Below are positions 1-13,100 of a stretch of 64,000 nucleotides of DNA, piece after piece (the stretch's first letter is position 1; every line of letters starts with the position of its first letter). The notes below the pieces were generated by a model. It ran no database searches. It saw only the letters and a list, made by a program, of their open reading frames with translations, and was not told the DNA's origin. The translations under genes were made by a program, and so were the position numbers. Origin of the DNA: Limnephilus marmoratus (taxonomy: Eukaryota > Arthropoda > Insecta > Trichoptera > Limnephilidae); contig OU862915.1 of the NCBI GenBank assembly GCA_917880885.1, positions 37,642,676 to 37,706,675 on the forward strand, read 5' to 3'.

Positions 1-202
1 TTAACCCAGCGCCGGATCTGCCCGCCCCCCCCCCCCCCCCCATAACCTAACCTAACCTAACCTAACCTAACCGAACCTAACCTAACCTTTCTAGCGGGCT
101 TGTGTATGTTAACCCAGCGCCGGATCTGCCCCCCCCCCCCATTACCTAACCTAACCTAACCTAACCGAACCTAACCTAACCTTTCTAGCGGGCTTGTGTA
201 TG
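1..202. repeat. CCTAA/poly-C tandem repeat, two copies of about 108 bp
   Basis: Two tandem copies begin at 1 and 109. Each has a TTAACCCAGCGCCGG start, a poly-C run, several CCTAA units (the complement of the arthropod telomere unit TTAGG, with one CCGAA variant) and the end CTAGCGGGCTTGTGTATG. The sequence shows an interstitial TTAGG-like array inside a larger tandem unit. It touches the window edge, so the true copy number is unknown. Confidence 0.85.
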
Positions 203-2273
203 TTATCTTTACATTAAAAAACAGCCTACGTTTTTAAATGGTTTGTCTGGCGGGATTCTCCATTCCAGTGCCTATTTACATTATATTATTAATTCTGTTT
301 TTCATAATTACGCGCCTTATAATTTACCCCACGAAGTCGGCTACAATCGTATCTAGGCTCTTGTTTGTATCAGGTCCGGGATACCAACATAACAGTGACA
401 ACGATGGCGGGCGGGCTGTCATAGTATCAGTTCGCGAAGTGAAATTTTATAAAACTTTGATCGGCTGTATCTCCCTCAATTTTTCTTTCCGCACATTAAT
501 TCTTTTTTTAATGAGTTTCTACACACTTTTCTCATCTAGAAAGTGCATTTTTATTAAATTCCCTGACATTGGCGTATTCTGCATTTCACCCTTTTTTTTT
601 AAATTTCTTTATGAAGAACACAATGACATTAACATATATTTGGTTGCCTTGCTAAGTTAGAATATGAATGAAACATTGTTGATTGTTCTAGTCACCTACC
701 CTCAGATATTGACATTTTCAACTTGAACATGGTAAATTATAAAACATTAATGTATTTTCTATAATATTATCATAAAAAAGTCAATAAACATGCATTCCTT
801 CACAATAATGCTGCAGCTCTTTCAAAAGATGAGATACACAATTAGTGTAGGTCTGTATCCTCCAATGGAAAAAACGTACGGGCGTGGGCGTGGGCCATAT
901 TCGAATCAAAGAACTGGTTTTACTGTAACTAATTAAGAAATTTAATTATAGCTACACCCAGAACATGCAAATGGTTTTCCTTAAATTCTGGCTGCATATA
1001 GTCTGCAACCAGAATTTTAAAACTGCACTTTGAACACGAGAATGGTTTCCATCAAAATGCTTCAGCAGATGAAATCACAACTGAAATTTATCTTGCTGGC
1101 TGCTTATTCGTTTTAAACTGCTACATTGCATTGTATTTAAATAAAAGCTGAAATAAAAAGGCTGTTTTACTTCTCAGTCATATGATGGCTGCCATCGTGT
1201 AATAAACAAATCATGACATGCATAACGACGTAAAAATTTTAAGTAAGTTTGAATAATGACGAATTGACGACGTAAGTGATTGCACATATTAAATTGAGTT
1301 TAAAAAATAAATATAGTAACTTAAAAAGCATAAGATAGTTATATAAAATACTTACCCAGAAAAGCGATCGATGAACTGTGATAGATTTATTGATGCGACA
1401 CTAATGACATCAGTATTGTACCTTCGGTTGATCAACAAGTACTAAAGAGTAAAAATAAACAACACACTTTTGACACATTTTTAAAACAAAACACTGTCGT
1501 GGAGAGAGATCGACGAGGGAGTTTTCGAATATAGCTTCATCTCTTTCGCACGCACGGTAACCAGAGCAGACGCGTGCTGCCGCGATCTGTGGTTCCTGCG
1601 GGCGAGCGGGTCGGGTGCGTATTTTGAACTATGCCTACGCGCCTCGCGAATAATAAATGTTCGTGCAGCACGTTTCACTCAGGGCTCTGGGTATCAGTCG
1701 AGTTAATATGGCCGTGAAATTTCTCTACTTGTACTATTATTTATTCCGTGGTCAAAGTTGAGTTTGGCCGTCCTCTGAACTTGCCGCCCGGGGCATGGGC
1801 CCCGGTTTGCCCCCCATTAGATCCGGGGCTGGGTGTACCTATGCTGCAAACTCCTTGTATGCCCCCGGATGGCTAGCTTTCAGTTGTATCATATCTTGCA
1901 TGTAGAGATGGGCACATTTTGCATACTGGAAGTGCCCACTTGCATGGAAGAATCTGCTGTACACACACCAAGTAGCCGTCCCAAACACCACGACGCTCAG
2001 AATCAATGAACTCCTTCATCAGGGTAACCATACTGAACCTACAAAGCAGCGGTATCCTTATCCTTATCATTATCCTTGATGGATTCCAGATGATTCTGAA
2101 ATTAAGTCAAAGCTGACAGCAAGGAAACCCTTCAACTTTGTCTGGAGTAAGTTCCTCCACGCTGGTCAGCATAGTCAAGATCTCTCTCTTCTCTTCCATT
2201 TCATTTTTAACAATAAAAATTTAATTTTTAACAATAAAAATTTAATTTTAACAATAAAACTTTCATTTTTAAA
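203..2273. other. AT-rich noncoding sequence, nothing recognised
   Basis: No exon of CPSF1 or any other protein family was recognised here. An open frame at 238-660 has AT-driven, hydrophobic composition and no family resemblance. A more GC-rich patch at about 1560-1860 contains short GC-rich words but no coding signal I can support. It probably belongs to the first CPSF1 intron or the 5' flank. Confidence 0.4.
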
Positions 2274-2660
2274 CGACTTCGAAAAGGAGGAGGTTCTCAA
2301 TTCGACCGTATTTTTTTTTTTTGTTTATTTTTGTTTCCTACCTCAGAACTTTCGACTGGGTGAATCGATATTGATGATTCTTTTTTTTATTTGAAAGCTG
2401 GTGCTTCCCGTGTGGTCCCATTTTAATTTGGTCCAGTTCTGACAATGGCATCCATGAGAAAATCATATAAGTCTTAAATTTGCATCAAGTATGTGCGCGA
2501 CAAATGAATGAATAACTCAATATCACGCCAACCGATTTCGATGATTCTTTTTTTATTGGAAAGGATGTACTTCAAGGGTAGTTTGATGAGAGTTTGGTGA
2601 GGTTCTGATTATGGGATCCATGACAAAGTAACGGAACTCTCCAATTCTTAAGGGCAAATT
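2274..2660. repeat. Dispersed repeat of lepidopteran type
   Basis: Contains the words GGAGGAGGTTCTCAATTCGA, then two diverged modules. Each module has a GATTTCGATGATTC-like segment and a poly-T, followed by text about a phased GGTCC(C)AT or GGTTCTGAT step. I recall this repeat as very common in Lepidoptera and in some other insects. That recall is knowledge, not a search result. The superfamily is not assigned. Confidence 0.5.
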
Positions 2661-2724
2661 AACGATACTCGGCTGAATCTTAATCGAATTAGTTAGTGTA
2701 CTTCAGATTCACTAAAAATCAAAA

Positions 2725-3178
2725 AATAAACAAAAATTTTAACAAAACCAAAAAACGACTTCAAAAAATGCACTAAAAAGTAAAAAAAATAATTTCGTAT
2801 GCTTCTACAACTTAATAATCAACTTACTTTTTCTACTCATCAATATGTCGGTACGATTGTTATTTTTGGAGTCGGTGTCAGCCAAGGTACCCGGCCCGGT
2901 GTGTTCACTTGACAGCTCCCCTCCAGCCGCGGCCCGCTCTCGCCTCTCACCTCGTCAAGTCGCGCGTGTGACACAAGCACATCTCACCTATAACTATGTA
3001 TGTAGTTACAAACCTACCTTGGCTGACACCGACTCCAAAAATAACAATCGTACCTACATATTGATGAGTAGAAAAAGTAAGTTGATTATTAAGTTGTAGA
3101 AGCATATGAAATTATTTTTTACTTTTTAGTGCATTTTTTGAAGTCGTTTTTTGATTTTGTTAAAATTTTTGTTTATTA
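2725..3178. mobile_element. Foldback/MITE palindrome, 454 bp
   Basis: The left arm (about 2725-2895) and right arm (about 3011-3178) are near-perfect reverse complements: AATAAACAAAAATTTTAAC at the left is mirrored at the right, and GGAGTCGGTGTCAGCCAAGG is mirrored as CCTTGGCTGACACCGACTCC. A 115-bp unique, GC-richer loop separates them. No transposase is present. The open frame at 2845-3099 merely crosses the palindrome. Confidence 0.85.
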
Positions 3179-3639
3179 ATTTGACATTTCCCTCCTCTAT
3201 ATCTCCTAGCATTGATCCTAACAAAAAAAATTATAGATTTTTTTTTGTAGAGAATTTTATGTAGACAATTTAGTTTATAGACATTTTTTCGCTAGAAGCA
3301 GTAGTTTTCAAGTTATTATCGGAAAAATTAAAAAAGGGTCCTCTGGAGATTTCCCCCACCCTTAGCTCCACCCCCACCCCCTGATATTTTTAGTATGTTA
3401 TTAAGGACATCTTCCCCCACAACTGTGCCAAAAGTGGCTTCTACACGAATTATTTCCTCTATTTTTCCTTCGTTGCCTGGACTACAAAGGAAACATACAA
3501 TCATTATCATACATCTCCCTCAAACATATAAAAAAAATGAAACACAATTCTCATCGCCGTGGCTGAGTCGTAATAAGATATATCTGTTTCCTCCAAAGTA
3601 AAATCGTAGTACTTTGGAGGAAGAAACAGTCACACGTAT

Positions 3640-3860
3640 TTTGAGTCTCTTTTGTCTCACCATTATTTAATGTGTAAGAAAGAGCTGCAGCATTATAAAA
3701 AATGTGCTCATGGTCTACATCTTGGATTTGTCAAGAAAAAGAAAAAGTTTCTTGCCGTCCGCTATGTCTTAGGAATGAGTTGCCGACCCGAATAGGACAC
3801 GAAGATGAAGTGACATTGTTCAGACAATCAAAAAAATTAGTAAGAAGATAGCAACTGTTG
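3640..3860 (+). mobile_element. Non-LTR retrotransposon 3' coding relic (weak)
   Basis: Translation with frame changes gives a FLPSA...ELPTRIG-like stretch. It resembles the C-terminal end of CR1/Jockey reverse transcriptases, where a FLP(R/S)(T/A)xxLWN-LP pattern is usual. The similarity is short and broken by frameshifts, so this is tentative. It lies just upstream of the first visible CPSF1 exon. Confidence 0.3.
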
Positions 3861-3945
3861 TGAGCCAAGTTCCCCCAAGGTAGCCAGATTGACTGCAGTA
3901 AAATATTTAAATAAACTTACTCATTTTGTTTTGATTGTCTTTCAG

Positions 3946-4160
3946 ATGGTAATCCCCCCAAGATGAAGCTGGAATGCCTGGCCAACTACACCCTGTGGGG
4001 CTCCATCATGTGTCTACAGTCCGTCAAGGTGCAGGGAGTGGGCCGGGATCTGCTGCTCGTATCCTTCAAGGACGCCAAGCTCGCCGTGCTTCAGTACGAC
4101 CCCGCCACGCACAGCCTGGCAACACTGAGCTTGCACTACTTCGAGGAGGATGATATGAAG
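3946..4160 (+). CDS. CPSF1: CPSF1 exon 1 of those visible
   Basis: The acceptor is TTTCAG/AT and the donor AAG/GTGATT. The first two bases finish a split codon and the exon ends in phase 0. It encodes [18 protein letters not shown] and, at the end, [12 protein letters not shown], both strongly conserved in CPSF160. The ATG at 3963 is an internal methionine (PPKMK in flies too), not the start. Confidence 0.96.
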
Positions 4161-7100
4161 GTGATTGATGTTATTTGATGTTTAAGAGTGCCTATTTATA
4201 ATGTTTAAACCTGGGCTAGAAAATAGATCTTACAGAATTAAAATAAAATGATAAACTCCAGAATCTAATTGGGCATGAAATTATTTTAAGGTTCTGTTGG
4301 TCACAAATAATGCGAAGTTTTGGCCATGTGGAAAAAATGCCATATGACAGGACACCGACAATAATTAGGACTGCATTTTGAGGAAAAGGTGGACTGATTG
4401 CGTGGAAGAGATTTTTTTTTATGTGAATACCGCACATGAGTCACAACTGCTCCCATCTGGAGCCAGTGTGACTGGCATCCCCAATTAAGGTATATTGTGA
4501 GGCTGAAGGTAGTGGGGGAGGAAGATTGGGAAGAGGAAGGTGGGGAAGTACCTGGTCGTTCAGATCGGGTCACCAAACACTGCTAAAGCCTTTTCTAATA
4601 GTCTTTGTAGTCTTACACCAGGGCAGTACTGAAGTAATTGAGAGTATCTTCCACACGCTATAAATATTATTTTAAATGTAATTGTATAAATTAATTGTGA
4701 AATAATACAAATTAATGAAATAAAATTTATTTATCGAAGAAAGCAAACACTTTGTGGCCTGACGTACAGAATTAAACAAGTTCTTTGTTTAAAACCACTT
4801 TATTTTACTTAATATTCGTCGACCGGTTTCGGTTGATCTCAACCTTCTTCAGGACAATAAACATATAAATTGTAGAGGAGGATTACCTCATCTTGGGGTG
4901 TAACACGGTGTAAAAATTAATGTTAACCCTTTGGCCTCAGTTTGTCACGCCATGTCGATAAAAACGGAATTTGCTTTGAAATCAAATATCAAAAACAATT
5001 AGAACCCACACTGTTCATTTCGTTATGCCACGTTATGTTATGTTTTTGGGGTGACTACAGACATTAAGAGAGTACTGTGATTATATTATAATGTGTGTTT
5101 CCAGGGAGGTTGGACCAGCCACAACCACATCCCCTGGATCCGAGTGGACCCAGAGAACCGGTGCTTCGTCATGCTGCTGTATGGAAGAAGGTTGGCCGTG
5201 GTGCCCTTGAGGAGAGAGGCCAACACGGAGGATGGGGATCCACTGGAGTTCAAGCCACTCGACACTAAAACTGTAGGTTTTTAGAAATTACTGTTTTTTT
5301 AGTGCCTATTTAACCCTTAACTATAGTCGTGAAATAAAAATCACACTCCTATGAACGTCGGGTCACACAGACCCCTTCATAAAATTCTTCATATTGTCAT
5401 ACCTGGACCAATATGACTTTAGCAAGGAGTTTATATGTATAAAGTATTTATAAATAAAAGATCGAGTAATAAAAATAATTAACTTTTATTCATATTTTAA
5501 TAATTATCTCCAAATTTAACAAAGTTGGTCAGTTTTCAGTCTTAATTGACTTGAAATCGTATAACATATCCTTAATTATAGTAGGCATCACATAAATCAA
5601 AACTAATAATTTTTCCTAGCTAATAAAGAAAACAGTAACAAAAATTCATAAAGAAAACTTATGAAAGAAATAAAATAAAAATTCTGACAAGGTTCAAACT
5701 TATGTTAAATTACTAGAACATAGAGGCACTCAGAACATGAGGCTTGGAACACTGAAGACAAACTGGCTTCTTGCCTTCTTGTGTTGTCTTTCTAGAGAGT
5801 TCTGATGGGCAAAATCCACATCTTTTACGATTTATAGGGCCAACTTCTTCAGCCTGTATTGCCGCTGGGAGCACATATGCACCTAATATTACCGAGTATA
5901 TTTGTATGGAAATTATAGTCGGGTCTCACAGACCCTGATCAAATTTTAAATGATTATTACTCTCGTGATGAGTGCCGGACGACGCGACTTTCTCCCTCCT
6001 TGGTCCAAACACAACTAAAACTGAAGTTACTGAGACGCGCGGCGGTGGCGCGCGCGGGGAAGGTGTTTATTCTGAGAATTTAAAGAAGGGGCTGGGCCTC
6101 TGAGACCCGGCGTCCACAGTTAAAGGTTAATAATGGTATAGTGCAATTTGATTGCTGCCATGAAAATTCTTGACAAATATTATTATTGGTATGGAACAGA
6201 GTTGATTGCAATTCGTATGTAAAGTAGCGATGTGTCGGTTCAGCTGGAATGGGTTCTTGTACTGGGGTCCTTTGCGGGAAGCGGTTCCTATTTCTACTCC
6301 TTTTTAAAATCGACTACTCCAAGAGAACCCGATTGCGAAACTCGGGCTCGGTCCCAAACCCGAAACTCGGAGTCGGACCGGGAACCCGAATGCCTCCACC
6401 GGCCGGTGCGCCGCGGCGTCCCCGTGTTCGCGCTCCCCTCAACTCACGAGTTCTCCTGGTACTAGTGAGTAGAAGGAACCCGAATGCCTCCACCGGCCGG
6501 CTGCGGTGTTCGCGCTCCGCTCCACTCACGAGTCGCGAGTTCTCCTGGTAGTAGTGAGTAGTAGGAACCCCAATGCTTCCACCGGCCGGCGTCCGGCTAC
6601 GGCTCCGGCTAGGTTTGAACTTGTGCGTATCGGTCCGAGTCGCTCGCGAGTCGAGAGCAGTAATCGCGCGTTCGAGTTCTTTTGCGAGCTCTTGCACCGA
6701 GGTACGGCTCCGTTTGAACTCATGCGTCTCGGTCCGAGCGATTTGCGAGTCAGGAGTGGCTCCCGGGAACTGCTCCTAGGACTCAAGTACTTTTAAAAGG
6801 AAGGATGTCTTGGAGGCCTCCGGCAAAATGCAGCCATCTCTAATGTACAGTGGAACCTTGCCTAATGAGCATAATTTGTATGTACTCTGGAACCTTGCCT
6901 AATGAGCATAATTTGTATGTACTGTGGAACCTTGCCTAACGAGCATAATTTGTCCCACAATTTGGAAGGTGGGTATGGGTACGAGTACCTACTGTATGTA
7001 CTGTGGAACCTTGCCTAATGAGCATAATTTGTCCCACAATTTGGAAGTTGGGTATGAGTACCGTCGCCCCGGGAGCCGTTTCCTTAACCAACACCGCTGC

Positions 7101-10100
7101 CTTAGGTCACACCTAGTGGTTCACATTTGATGACTTATTTTGATTTGGTTTTGGTCTTGGCGGTGAATGTGTTTTTTCTCACCTACTGATCGGGAGAAAT
7201 TGGCTGAGGGAGACTCTATCGACCCATCATCTTGCGCCACAGGGATGGATTCATATGTCCATCACTCCTGGGCACATTCCTCCCAGATTCCTACCCACCC
7301 CTCATAACTTTTTCCTTCCCAGAACTTCCCCTCCTTCCTTTCGCTCTCCGTAGAGCACCCCCAAAGATGACACAGGTACTGAGGGATTTTTTTCATCAGG
7401 GTCTCCTGTGAAATTAATTTAAAAAAAAAACTCCCATACCACTGCAAAAAAAGAAAGTGTGTTTCTTGATGAAAAAATAATCAAATAATTAAATAAGTAA
7501 GCTTTGAAATGAAACCATTCCTTTGTTCTGAATGCAATTATTGATCTTTTGAAAAATTACCTTAAAAGAATTGCATTCTTCGAATTCTGGAAAGAAACCA
7601 TTCCTATGTTCTGTATGCAATTATTCATGTGTTGAAAAATTACCTGAAAGAATCATATTCTTGCAATTTTCTGAAGAGAAGTCTCGTTACTCGTCATGTG
7701 AATAGATGCTCATAAAGCAGGTAATTTTTTATGAATTTGTTTCGCTTGTTATTCCAATCACTCATTACGGGAGACGCTTGATAAGCGAGGTTCTACCGTT
7801 AGTAAAATGTTGTAACTGCCTATTTCTGGGACATTTTACATTCCAAAGCCAATAACTATCGACGAGATAACTTTAACGTTGATATTTCCAGCCCCAACCA
7901 GTGTCTGCCAAGGCTCCCGTGATGGCCTCCTATGTGATAGTGCTGAAGGACTTGGATGAGAAGATTGACAACATAGTGGACCTACAGTTCCTGCATGGCT
8001 ACTACGAGCCCACTCTGCTGCTGCTGTATGAACCTGTCAAGACCTTTCCAGGGTAACACATTTTGCATTATTATTAGTAATGCTATGTTTTTCAATCCTA
8101 GTGATTGAGTACTTGAAATATATTCGTGAAAACTTCAATAAAGATCGGGGTTCGTCAAGATTACAAGTTGCTTTATTACGATATTGAAAGGTTAGCAATG
8201 AATATTTAACTGGTCCAGACGTCCGTCCTATTGTATGCTCTAAATAATTCTGAAGTCCGAGAATCCGAATGCAGGAGCCCAGCTACATATATGTAGTTAT
8301 ATATGTTCAGCTCATATATGTACCACAGTATTCTTATTATATTGTAATATGGGCATTCACCTAGTTTAATGGGTCTATATTTTTAAATAAATGTATATGT
8401 TACCGTAAAAGCCCGAATATTGGTAAATCCTAAGATTTTCCGGTAAATCCTAAGATTTACCAACTCTTAATGGTAAAAGTCCGAACCGTTCTATAATCAT
8501 CGTTCACCAACCTAATCTAACCTAACATGTACTAAATTCTAATGGTAAAAGCCCGAAAAAATCATTTCTTATTTAAATATTATAAACGATTTTTTCGGGC
8601 TTTTACCATTAGAATTTAGTACATGTTAGGTTAGGTTAGGTTAGGTTGGTGAACGATGATTATAGAACGGTTCGGACTTTTACCATTAAGAGTTGGTAAA
8701 TCTTAGGATTTACTGGAAAATCTTAGGATTTACCGTAGTTCGGGCTTTTACAGTAACATATATATATATTTTTTACATTTACCCAACACAGGAGGAAAAT
8801 AATTTCCCTCAGGAACTATATTATCTTTGGAGTTGCTGTATGGAAGATCTTTTTGAGGAAAGAAAGGAGAGGAAGATCTGGGAGGAAAAAGGGTATGAGG
8901 GGTGGGTAATGGGTAATGTGTCAAGCAGTGACATACAAATCATTTGAACCTTGGTGCAAGGTGTTTGGCAAGCTCAATAAATAAATAATATTAAATGTCT
9001 TCTTCAATTTTCGCAAATTCGCTTTTTGGCGTCGTTTTAATTAAATGAAAATAAATCACTATGTAAAAGACCTCTTATTCAAAGGTATAATCTAGTCTCT
9101 TTCAACGGAAGCAATCTTCCGACCAGGCCCTCCATTGATACGCTTGGTGTAACCCTAAGTGACCAGCTCAGGTATGGGGGCTCCATCGAAGCCAGAGTAA
9201 AGTTAGCCTCCCAGAAACTGGGCGTACTGTACAGGGCCCGCAGATACTTTAATAGTGCACAACTGCTAACCCTGCACAAATCGCAAGTGCGCCCCATGGT
9301 TGAATTTGGCAGCCACCTCTGGTCTGGAGCTCCAAAATACCTGAAAAATACCCTCGACTCTGTGCAGAAACGGGCGGTCCGTTTGATAGATTCTCCCATC
9401 GTAACAGACGGATTGCAATCTTTAGAGCACAGGCGTCGGGTGGGAATGCTATCCTTGTTCTACCGGTATTACAATAGAAGATGCTCCGAGGAACTTGCAT
9501 CATTGATCCCTTCGGCACCGGTGCATAGTTGGGAAACACGTCAAACGCGTGCCCAACATTTGTACACGGTTGACATTTGTCACATGAGAACGGGTCGTTT
9601 CTTCGACTCGTTCTTATGTTCAACAGCTCGGCTGTGGAATGATTTGCCGGCCTCTGTGTTTCCACACAGCATAGGCCCTGAGGGAAATTATTTTCCTCAA
9701 GGCCTCCTGTGTGGAGTTAAAAAAAAAAACCAAGTCACTTTTTCCTTCTTCACCCATACTCCCTCCATCTCACAGATTTGGTAGTAATAAAACCACTTGC
9801 TCTGGCGATTGGGACTCTTATGATTCATACTTTTTAATTTATCACAGTTCTTCTCAACTTAATTTATCTCCTCTAATTAAAATGTGTGTTTCCAGGCGTA
9901 CAGCTGTGCGACTAGACACGTGCGCGATGCTCGGCGTCAGTCTGAACTTGCAGGCAAGAGTTCACCCCGCCATTTGGTCCGTCACGGGATTACCCTTTGA
10001 CTGTGTGAGCGCTGTGGCCATTCAGAGACCACTGGGTAAGATCTATTGCATTTATTTCACTTGATTAATCATTCATTTGCACTCTTGTATAATGCGGTTT

Positions 10101-13100
10101 GTCTCCAAATTTTTTTTTTTATGGAAATGTATTAATTTGTTTATCAACCTCTGAGGTCTCAGGACTATTTTGTTGAGAGGGCAAAATATATCCGCTTCGC
10201 AGTAAGTCCAAACAAATGGAATATTTCTGAATGCATCTGAAAAATACAAACTGTTTTTGAAAACTGACGAAAAATGGAATAAACTTTTAAAATATATATG
10301 AATGCAATCATAAAAAAAGTTTTCAAAAAGGCTCACCTTACGACTTTTCCAACTATAATTACCAATAATGAAAAAAAAAAAACACATATTTTTTAAGGCA
10401 AATGTACTAAAAATGTTATCTTTGTTAACTTTTTGTCATTTCATGTAAAAATTTATATATATAAATATCAAAAATGATTTCATGAAATTATGCGATGCTT
10501 ACCATTCATCCGATTGCTACGAAACTATGGGGATTTGATATGCACATGCCCGCGATTGTTTCTGTACATGATGGTGAGTTCTGACATCATGAAATTATGC
10601 GTTTATATTTATCATTTTTTCATTTATCCGATTGCGATGAAACTTTGGGGATTCGATGTGTGCATGTCCGTAGTGCTTTCTATATATAATAAGTGAGCTC
10701 TGGCATCGAGTTGTTGTGAGCACGCCCGCGAAGGTTTATATATATGCTGGTGAGCTCTGGCATTATGAAATTTGTAGAAAAAAATTCAATAGGTGGCACG
10801 AGAGCTGTTTGAAAACTGAATGTATCGGGACTGGGTGTATGGAATGCGGGATGGGGGAAGCGGGAGAGGGGAGCGGGGAGAGGGAAGGCGGAGTGTGAAC
10901 ACCTGAGGGGTATGAGGCGTGAGAGAGGAAGGGGAAGGATACACAGAGATAAATAATTTCTTTATTAAGTTGAACTCGCTAGTAATTAATAAATATTCCC
11001 AAAGTTTCATAAATTATTTTCAAATTGGTTTCAAATTTGGTTTCATGAAGGTATATACATTTTAATTATTTTGTTAAGTGTTCGAAAGAGAAAATACTAC
11101 GCTTTATATTAAAATCTAAAAGTTAACCACAAAAGAAGTGAAATGTGCACCTTCATGAAATCAAAGTTTCGGATCGCAATTTGAAAAAAAATTGCGAAAC
11201 TTTTATAATTTTTTTTTACATGGAACGGAAAAAAATGAGGATTTAGTTTTCGGATACGTTTAGAAATATTCATTTTATTTGGATTTTATTGCAAAGCAAA
11301 AATATTTTAACCCTCTGACAAAATATGGTCGAGGCCTGAGGGGTTAATAGAGTTTCTCTGTAATTTGGTCTGCTCCAAATCCCCGTAATAATTAATCTAT
11401 GTTAAATACTCCAGGTGGCTGTTTGATATTGGCTGTGAACTCCATAATTTATTTGAACCAGTCCATCCCTCCATACGGAGTATCTCTCAACTCCATGGCC
11501 AACCATTCCACCAATTTTCCACTGAGTAAGTACATAATATATTACATACCATTGAATTGGTTTTAAACCTAACCTAAACCTGTACAAGTTGCAAGTGCGC
11601 CCCACGGTTGAATCTGGCAACCAACTCTGGTCTGGAGCCTCAAAATATCTGGAAAAAGCCTTTAAACGTGCCGAAACTAACAGAAAAAAAGTCAATTTGG
11701 GAGGCGGGAATGGGTACTGCTGCCCCAGGAACCTTTATTGAATAACCAACACCTCTGCCATAGGTCACCCCAAGTGGTTTGCTATGTTTGTGATTTAGCA
11801 AGGATGCCCGGGTTCATGGGGTGAGGTTTGTCTAGGTCTTGGAGGCGGATGACCAGGACACACTGAACCCCAGATTCCTACCCACCCCTTAAAACCTTTT
11901 CCTTCCCAAAACTCACCTCCCTTTCCTTAAAACCCTCCACACAGTATCCCCAAAGATGACATAGGCCCTGAGGGAAATTAATTTCCTCAGCGCCTTGTGG
12001 AGCTCATGTAAAATAGAAACGGGCGGTCTGTTTGATAGATTCGCCTATCTTAGCAATCTTTAGAAAACAGGCATCGGTTGGGAATGCTGTCCTTGTTTTA
12101 CCGATATTACATTGGAAGATGCTCTTGATTCCTTTGACACCGATGCACAGTCAGAAAATTGACATTTGTCATATGAGAATGGGTTGTTTCTATGACTTGT
12201 TCTTGAGTTCAACAATACAGTTGTGAAACGATTTCCCGGCCTCTGGGTTTCCTCCCTACTACACAGGTCTCTTCAAGCGCAGGTTCATTTCTTCCTTTCT
12301 ACAAAACGACCCTTCACACAGCATCCCCAAAGATGACATAGGCCTTGAGAGCCCTGAGGCAGATTCTCTCCTTCCTTTCTTCTAAAAGACCTTCTGCACA
12401 GCATCTCCCTACTGCGTGGATACAATATAAAGGGTGTCCTGGGGTACAGTGCACAAACTTCAGGAGGTGTTTCTACATGATGGTAGAATTAAAAAAGATA
12501 AATTTTTTTTTTCGCAATTATCTATGGAGAATGCATAGTAAATGAATGCAGTCTGTTATACACAAAAAAACAGAGTGTGCAATTCACACGCGGTAGAAGT
12601 GAAACATTCAGAAAACTAAAGAAGACGAAGAGTGGGAAGGCTACGAAGCACTGCACAAAGAGGAGACCATTTATACTATCTCATTCTCTCGCAGGCTAAA
12701 TCCTGTAGATGTTAATCTCTTTTTATTATCGACATTTTTTGTTTCATCACGTTTCAAATCACAACGGTGCTAAAGAAGTTTTCACTTAAAAAAATAGATA
12801 TAATGAAGAGTCTGTGCTTGGCTTTACACAAATCTTCAGTTTTAATCTGAGATTGATGAAATTTTGCACACTTGACCCCCATAACAAGAGGATGGCCGCT
12901 GTCTACCTTAGATTTTGTAAAACCATCCCCTTTTCCCACCTCTTAAAGCTAAACTTTTTGATAAAATTTTACACACTTCATGATCAAAATAAGTCGGAAA
13001 TAAAATGACTTCTTTGCATCTCATTTTGAAAAGCTCTGCCTAAAGCCCGGACAATATGGAAGATTTCCGCCAGTATGTTGTATATAATATAAGATGATGG

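Noticed and set aside
1..202. A true chromosome end (telomere)
   Set aside because: CCTAA units are few, impure and embedded in a 108-bp unit with spacer and poly-C; gene sequence follows directly.
238..660. 140-codon open frame as a gene or CPSF1 first exon
   Set aside because: Hydrophobic, AT-driven translation with no resemblance to the CPSF160 N-terminus or any family, and no fitting splice donor.
6232..6796. CpG-island promoter or arginine-rich protein
   Set aside because: The GC-rich patch is a degenerate tandem repeat inside an intron; frames on both strands follow composition.
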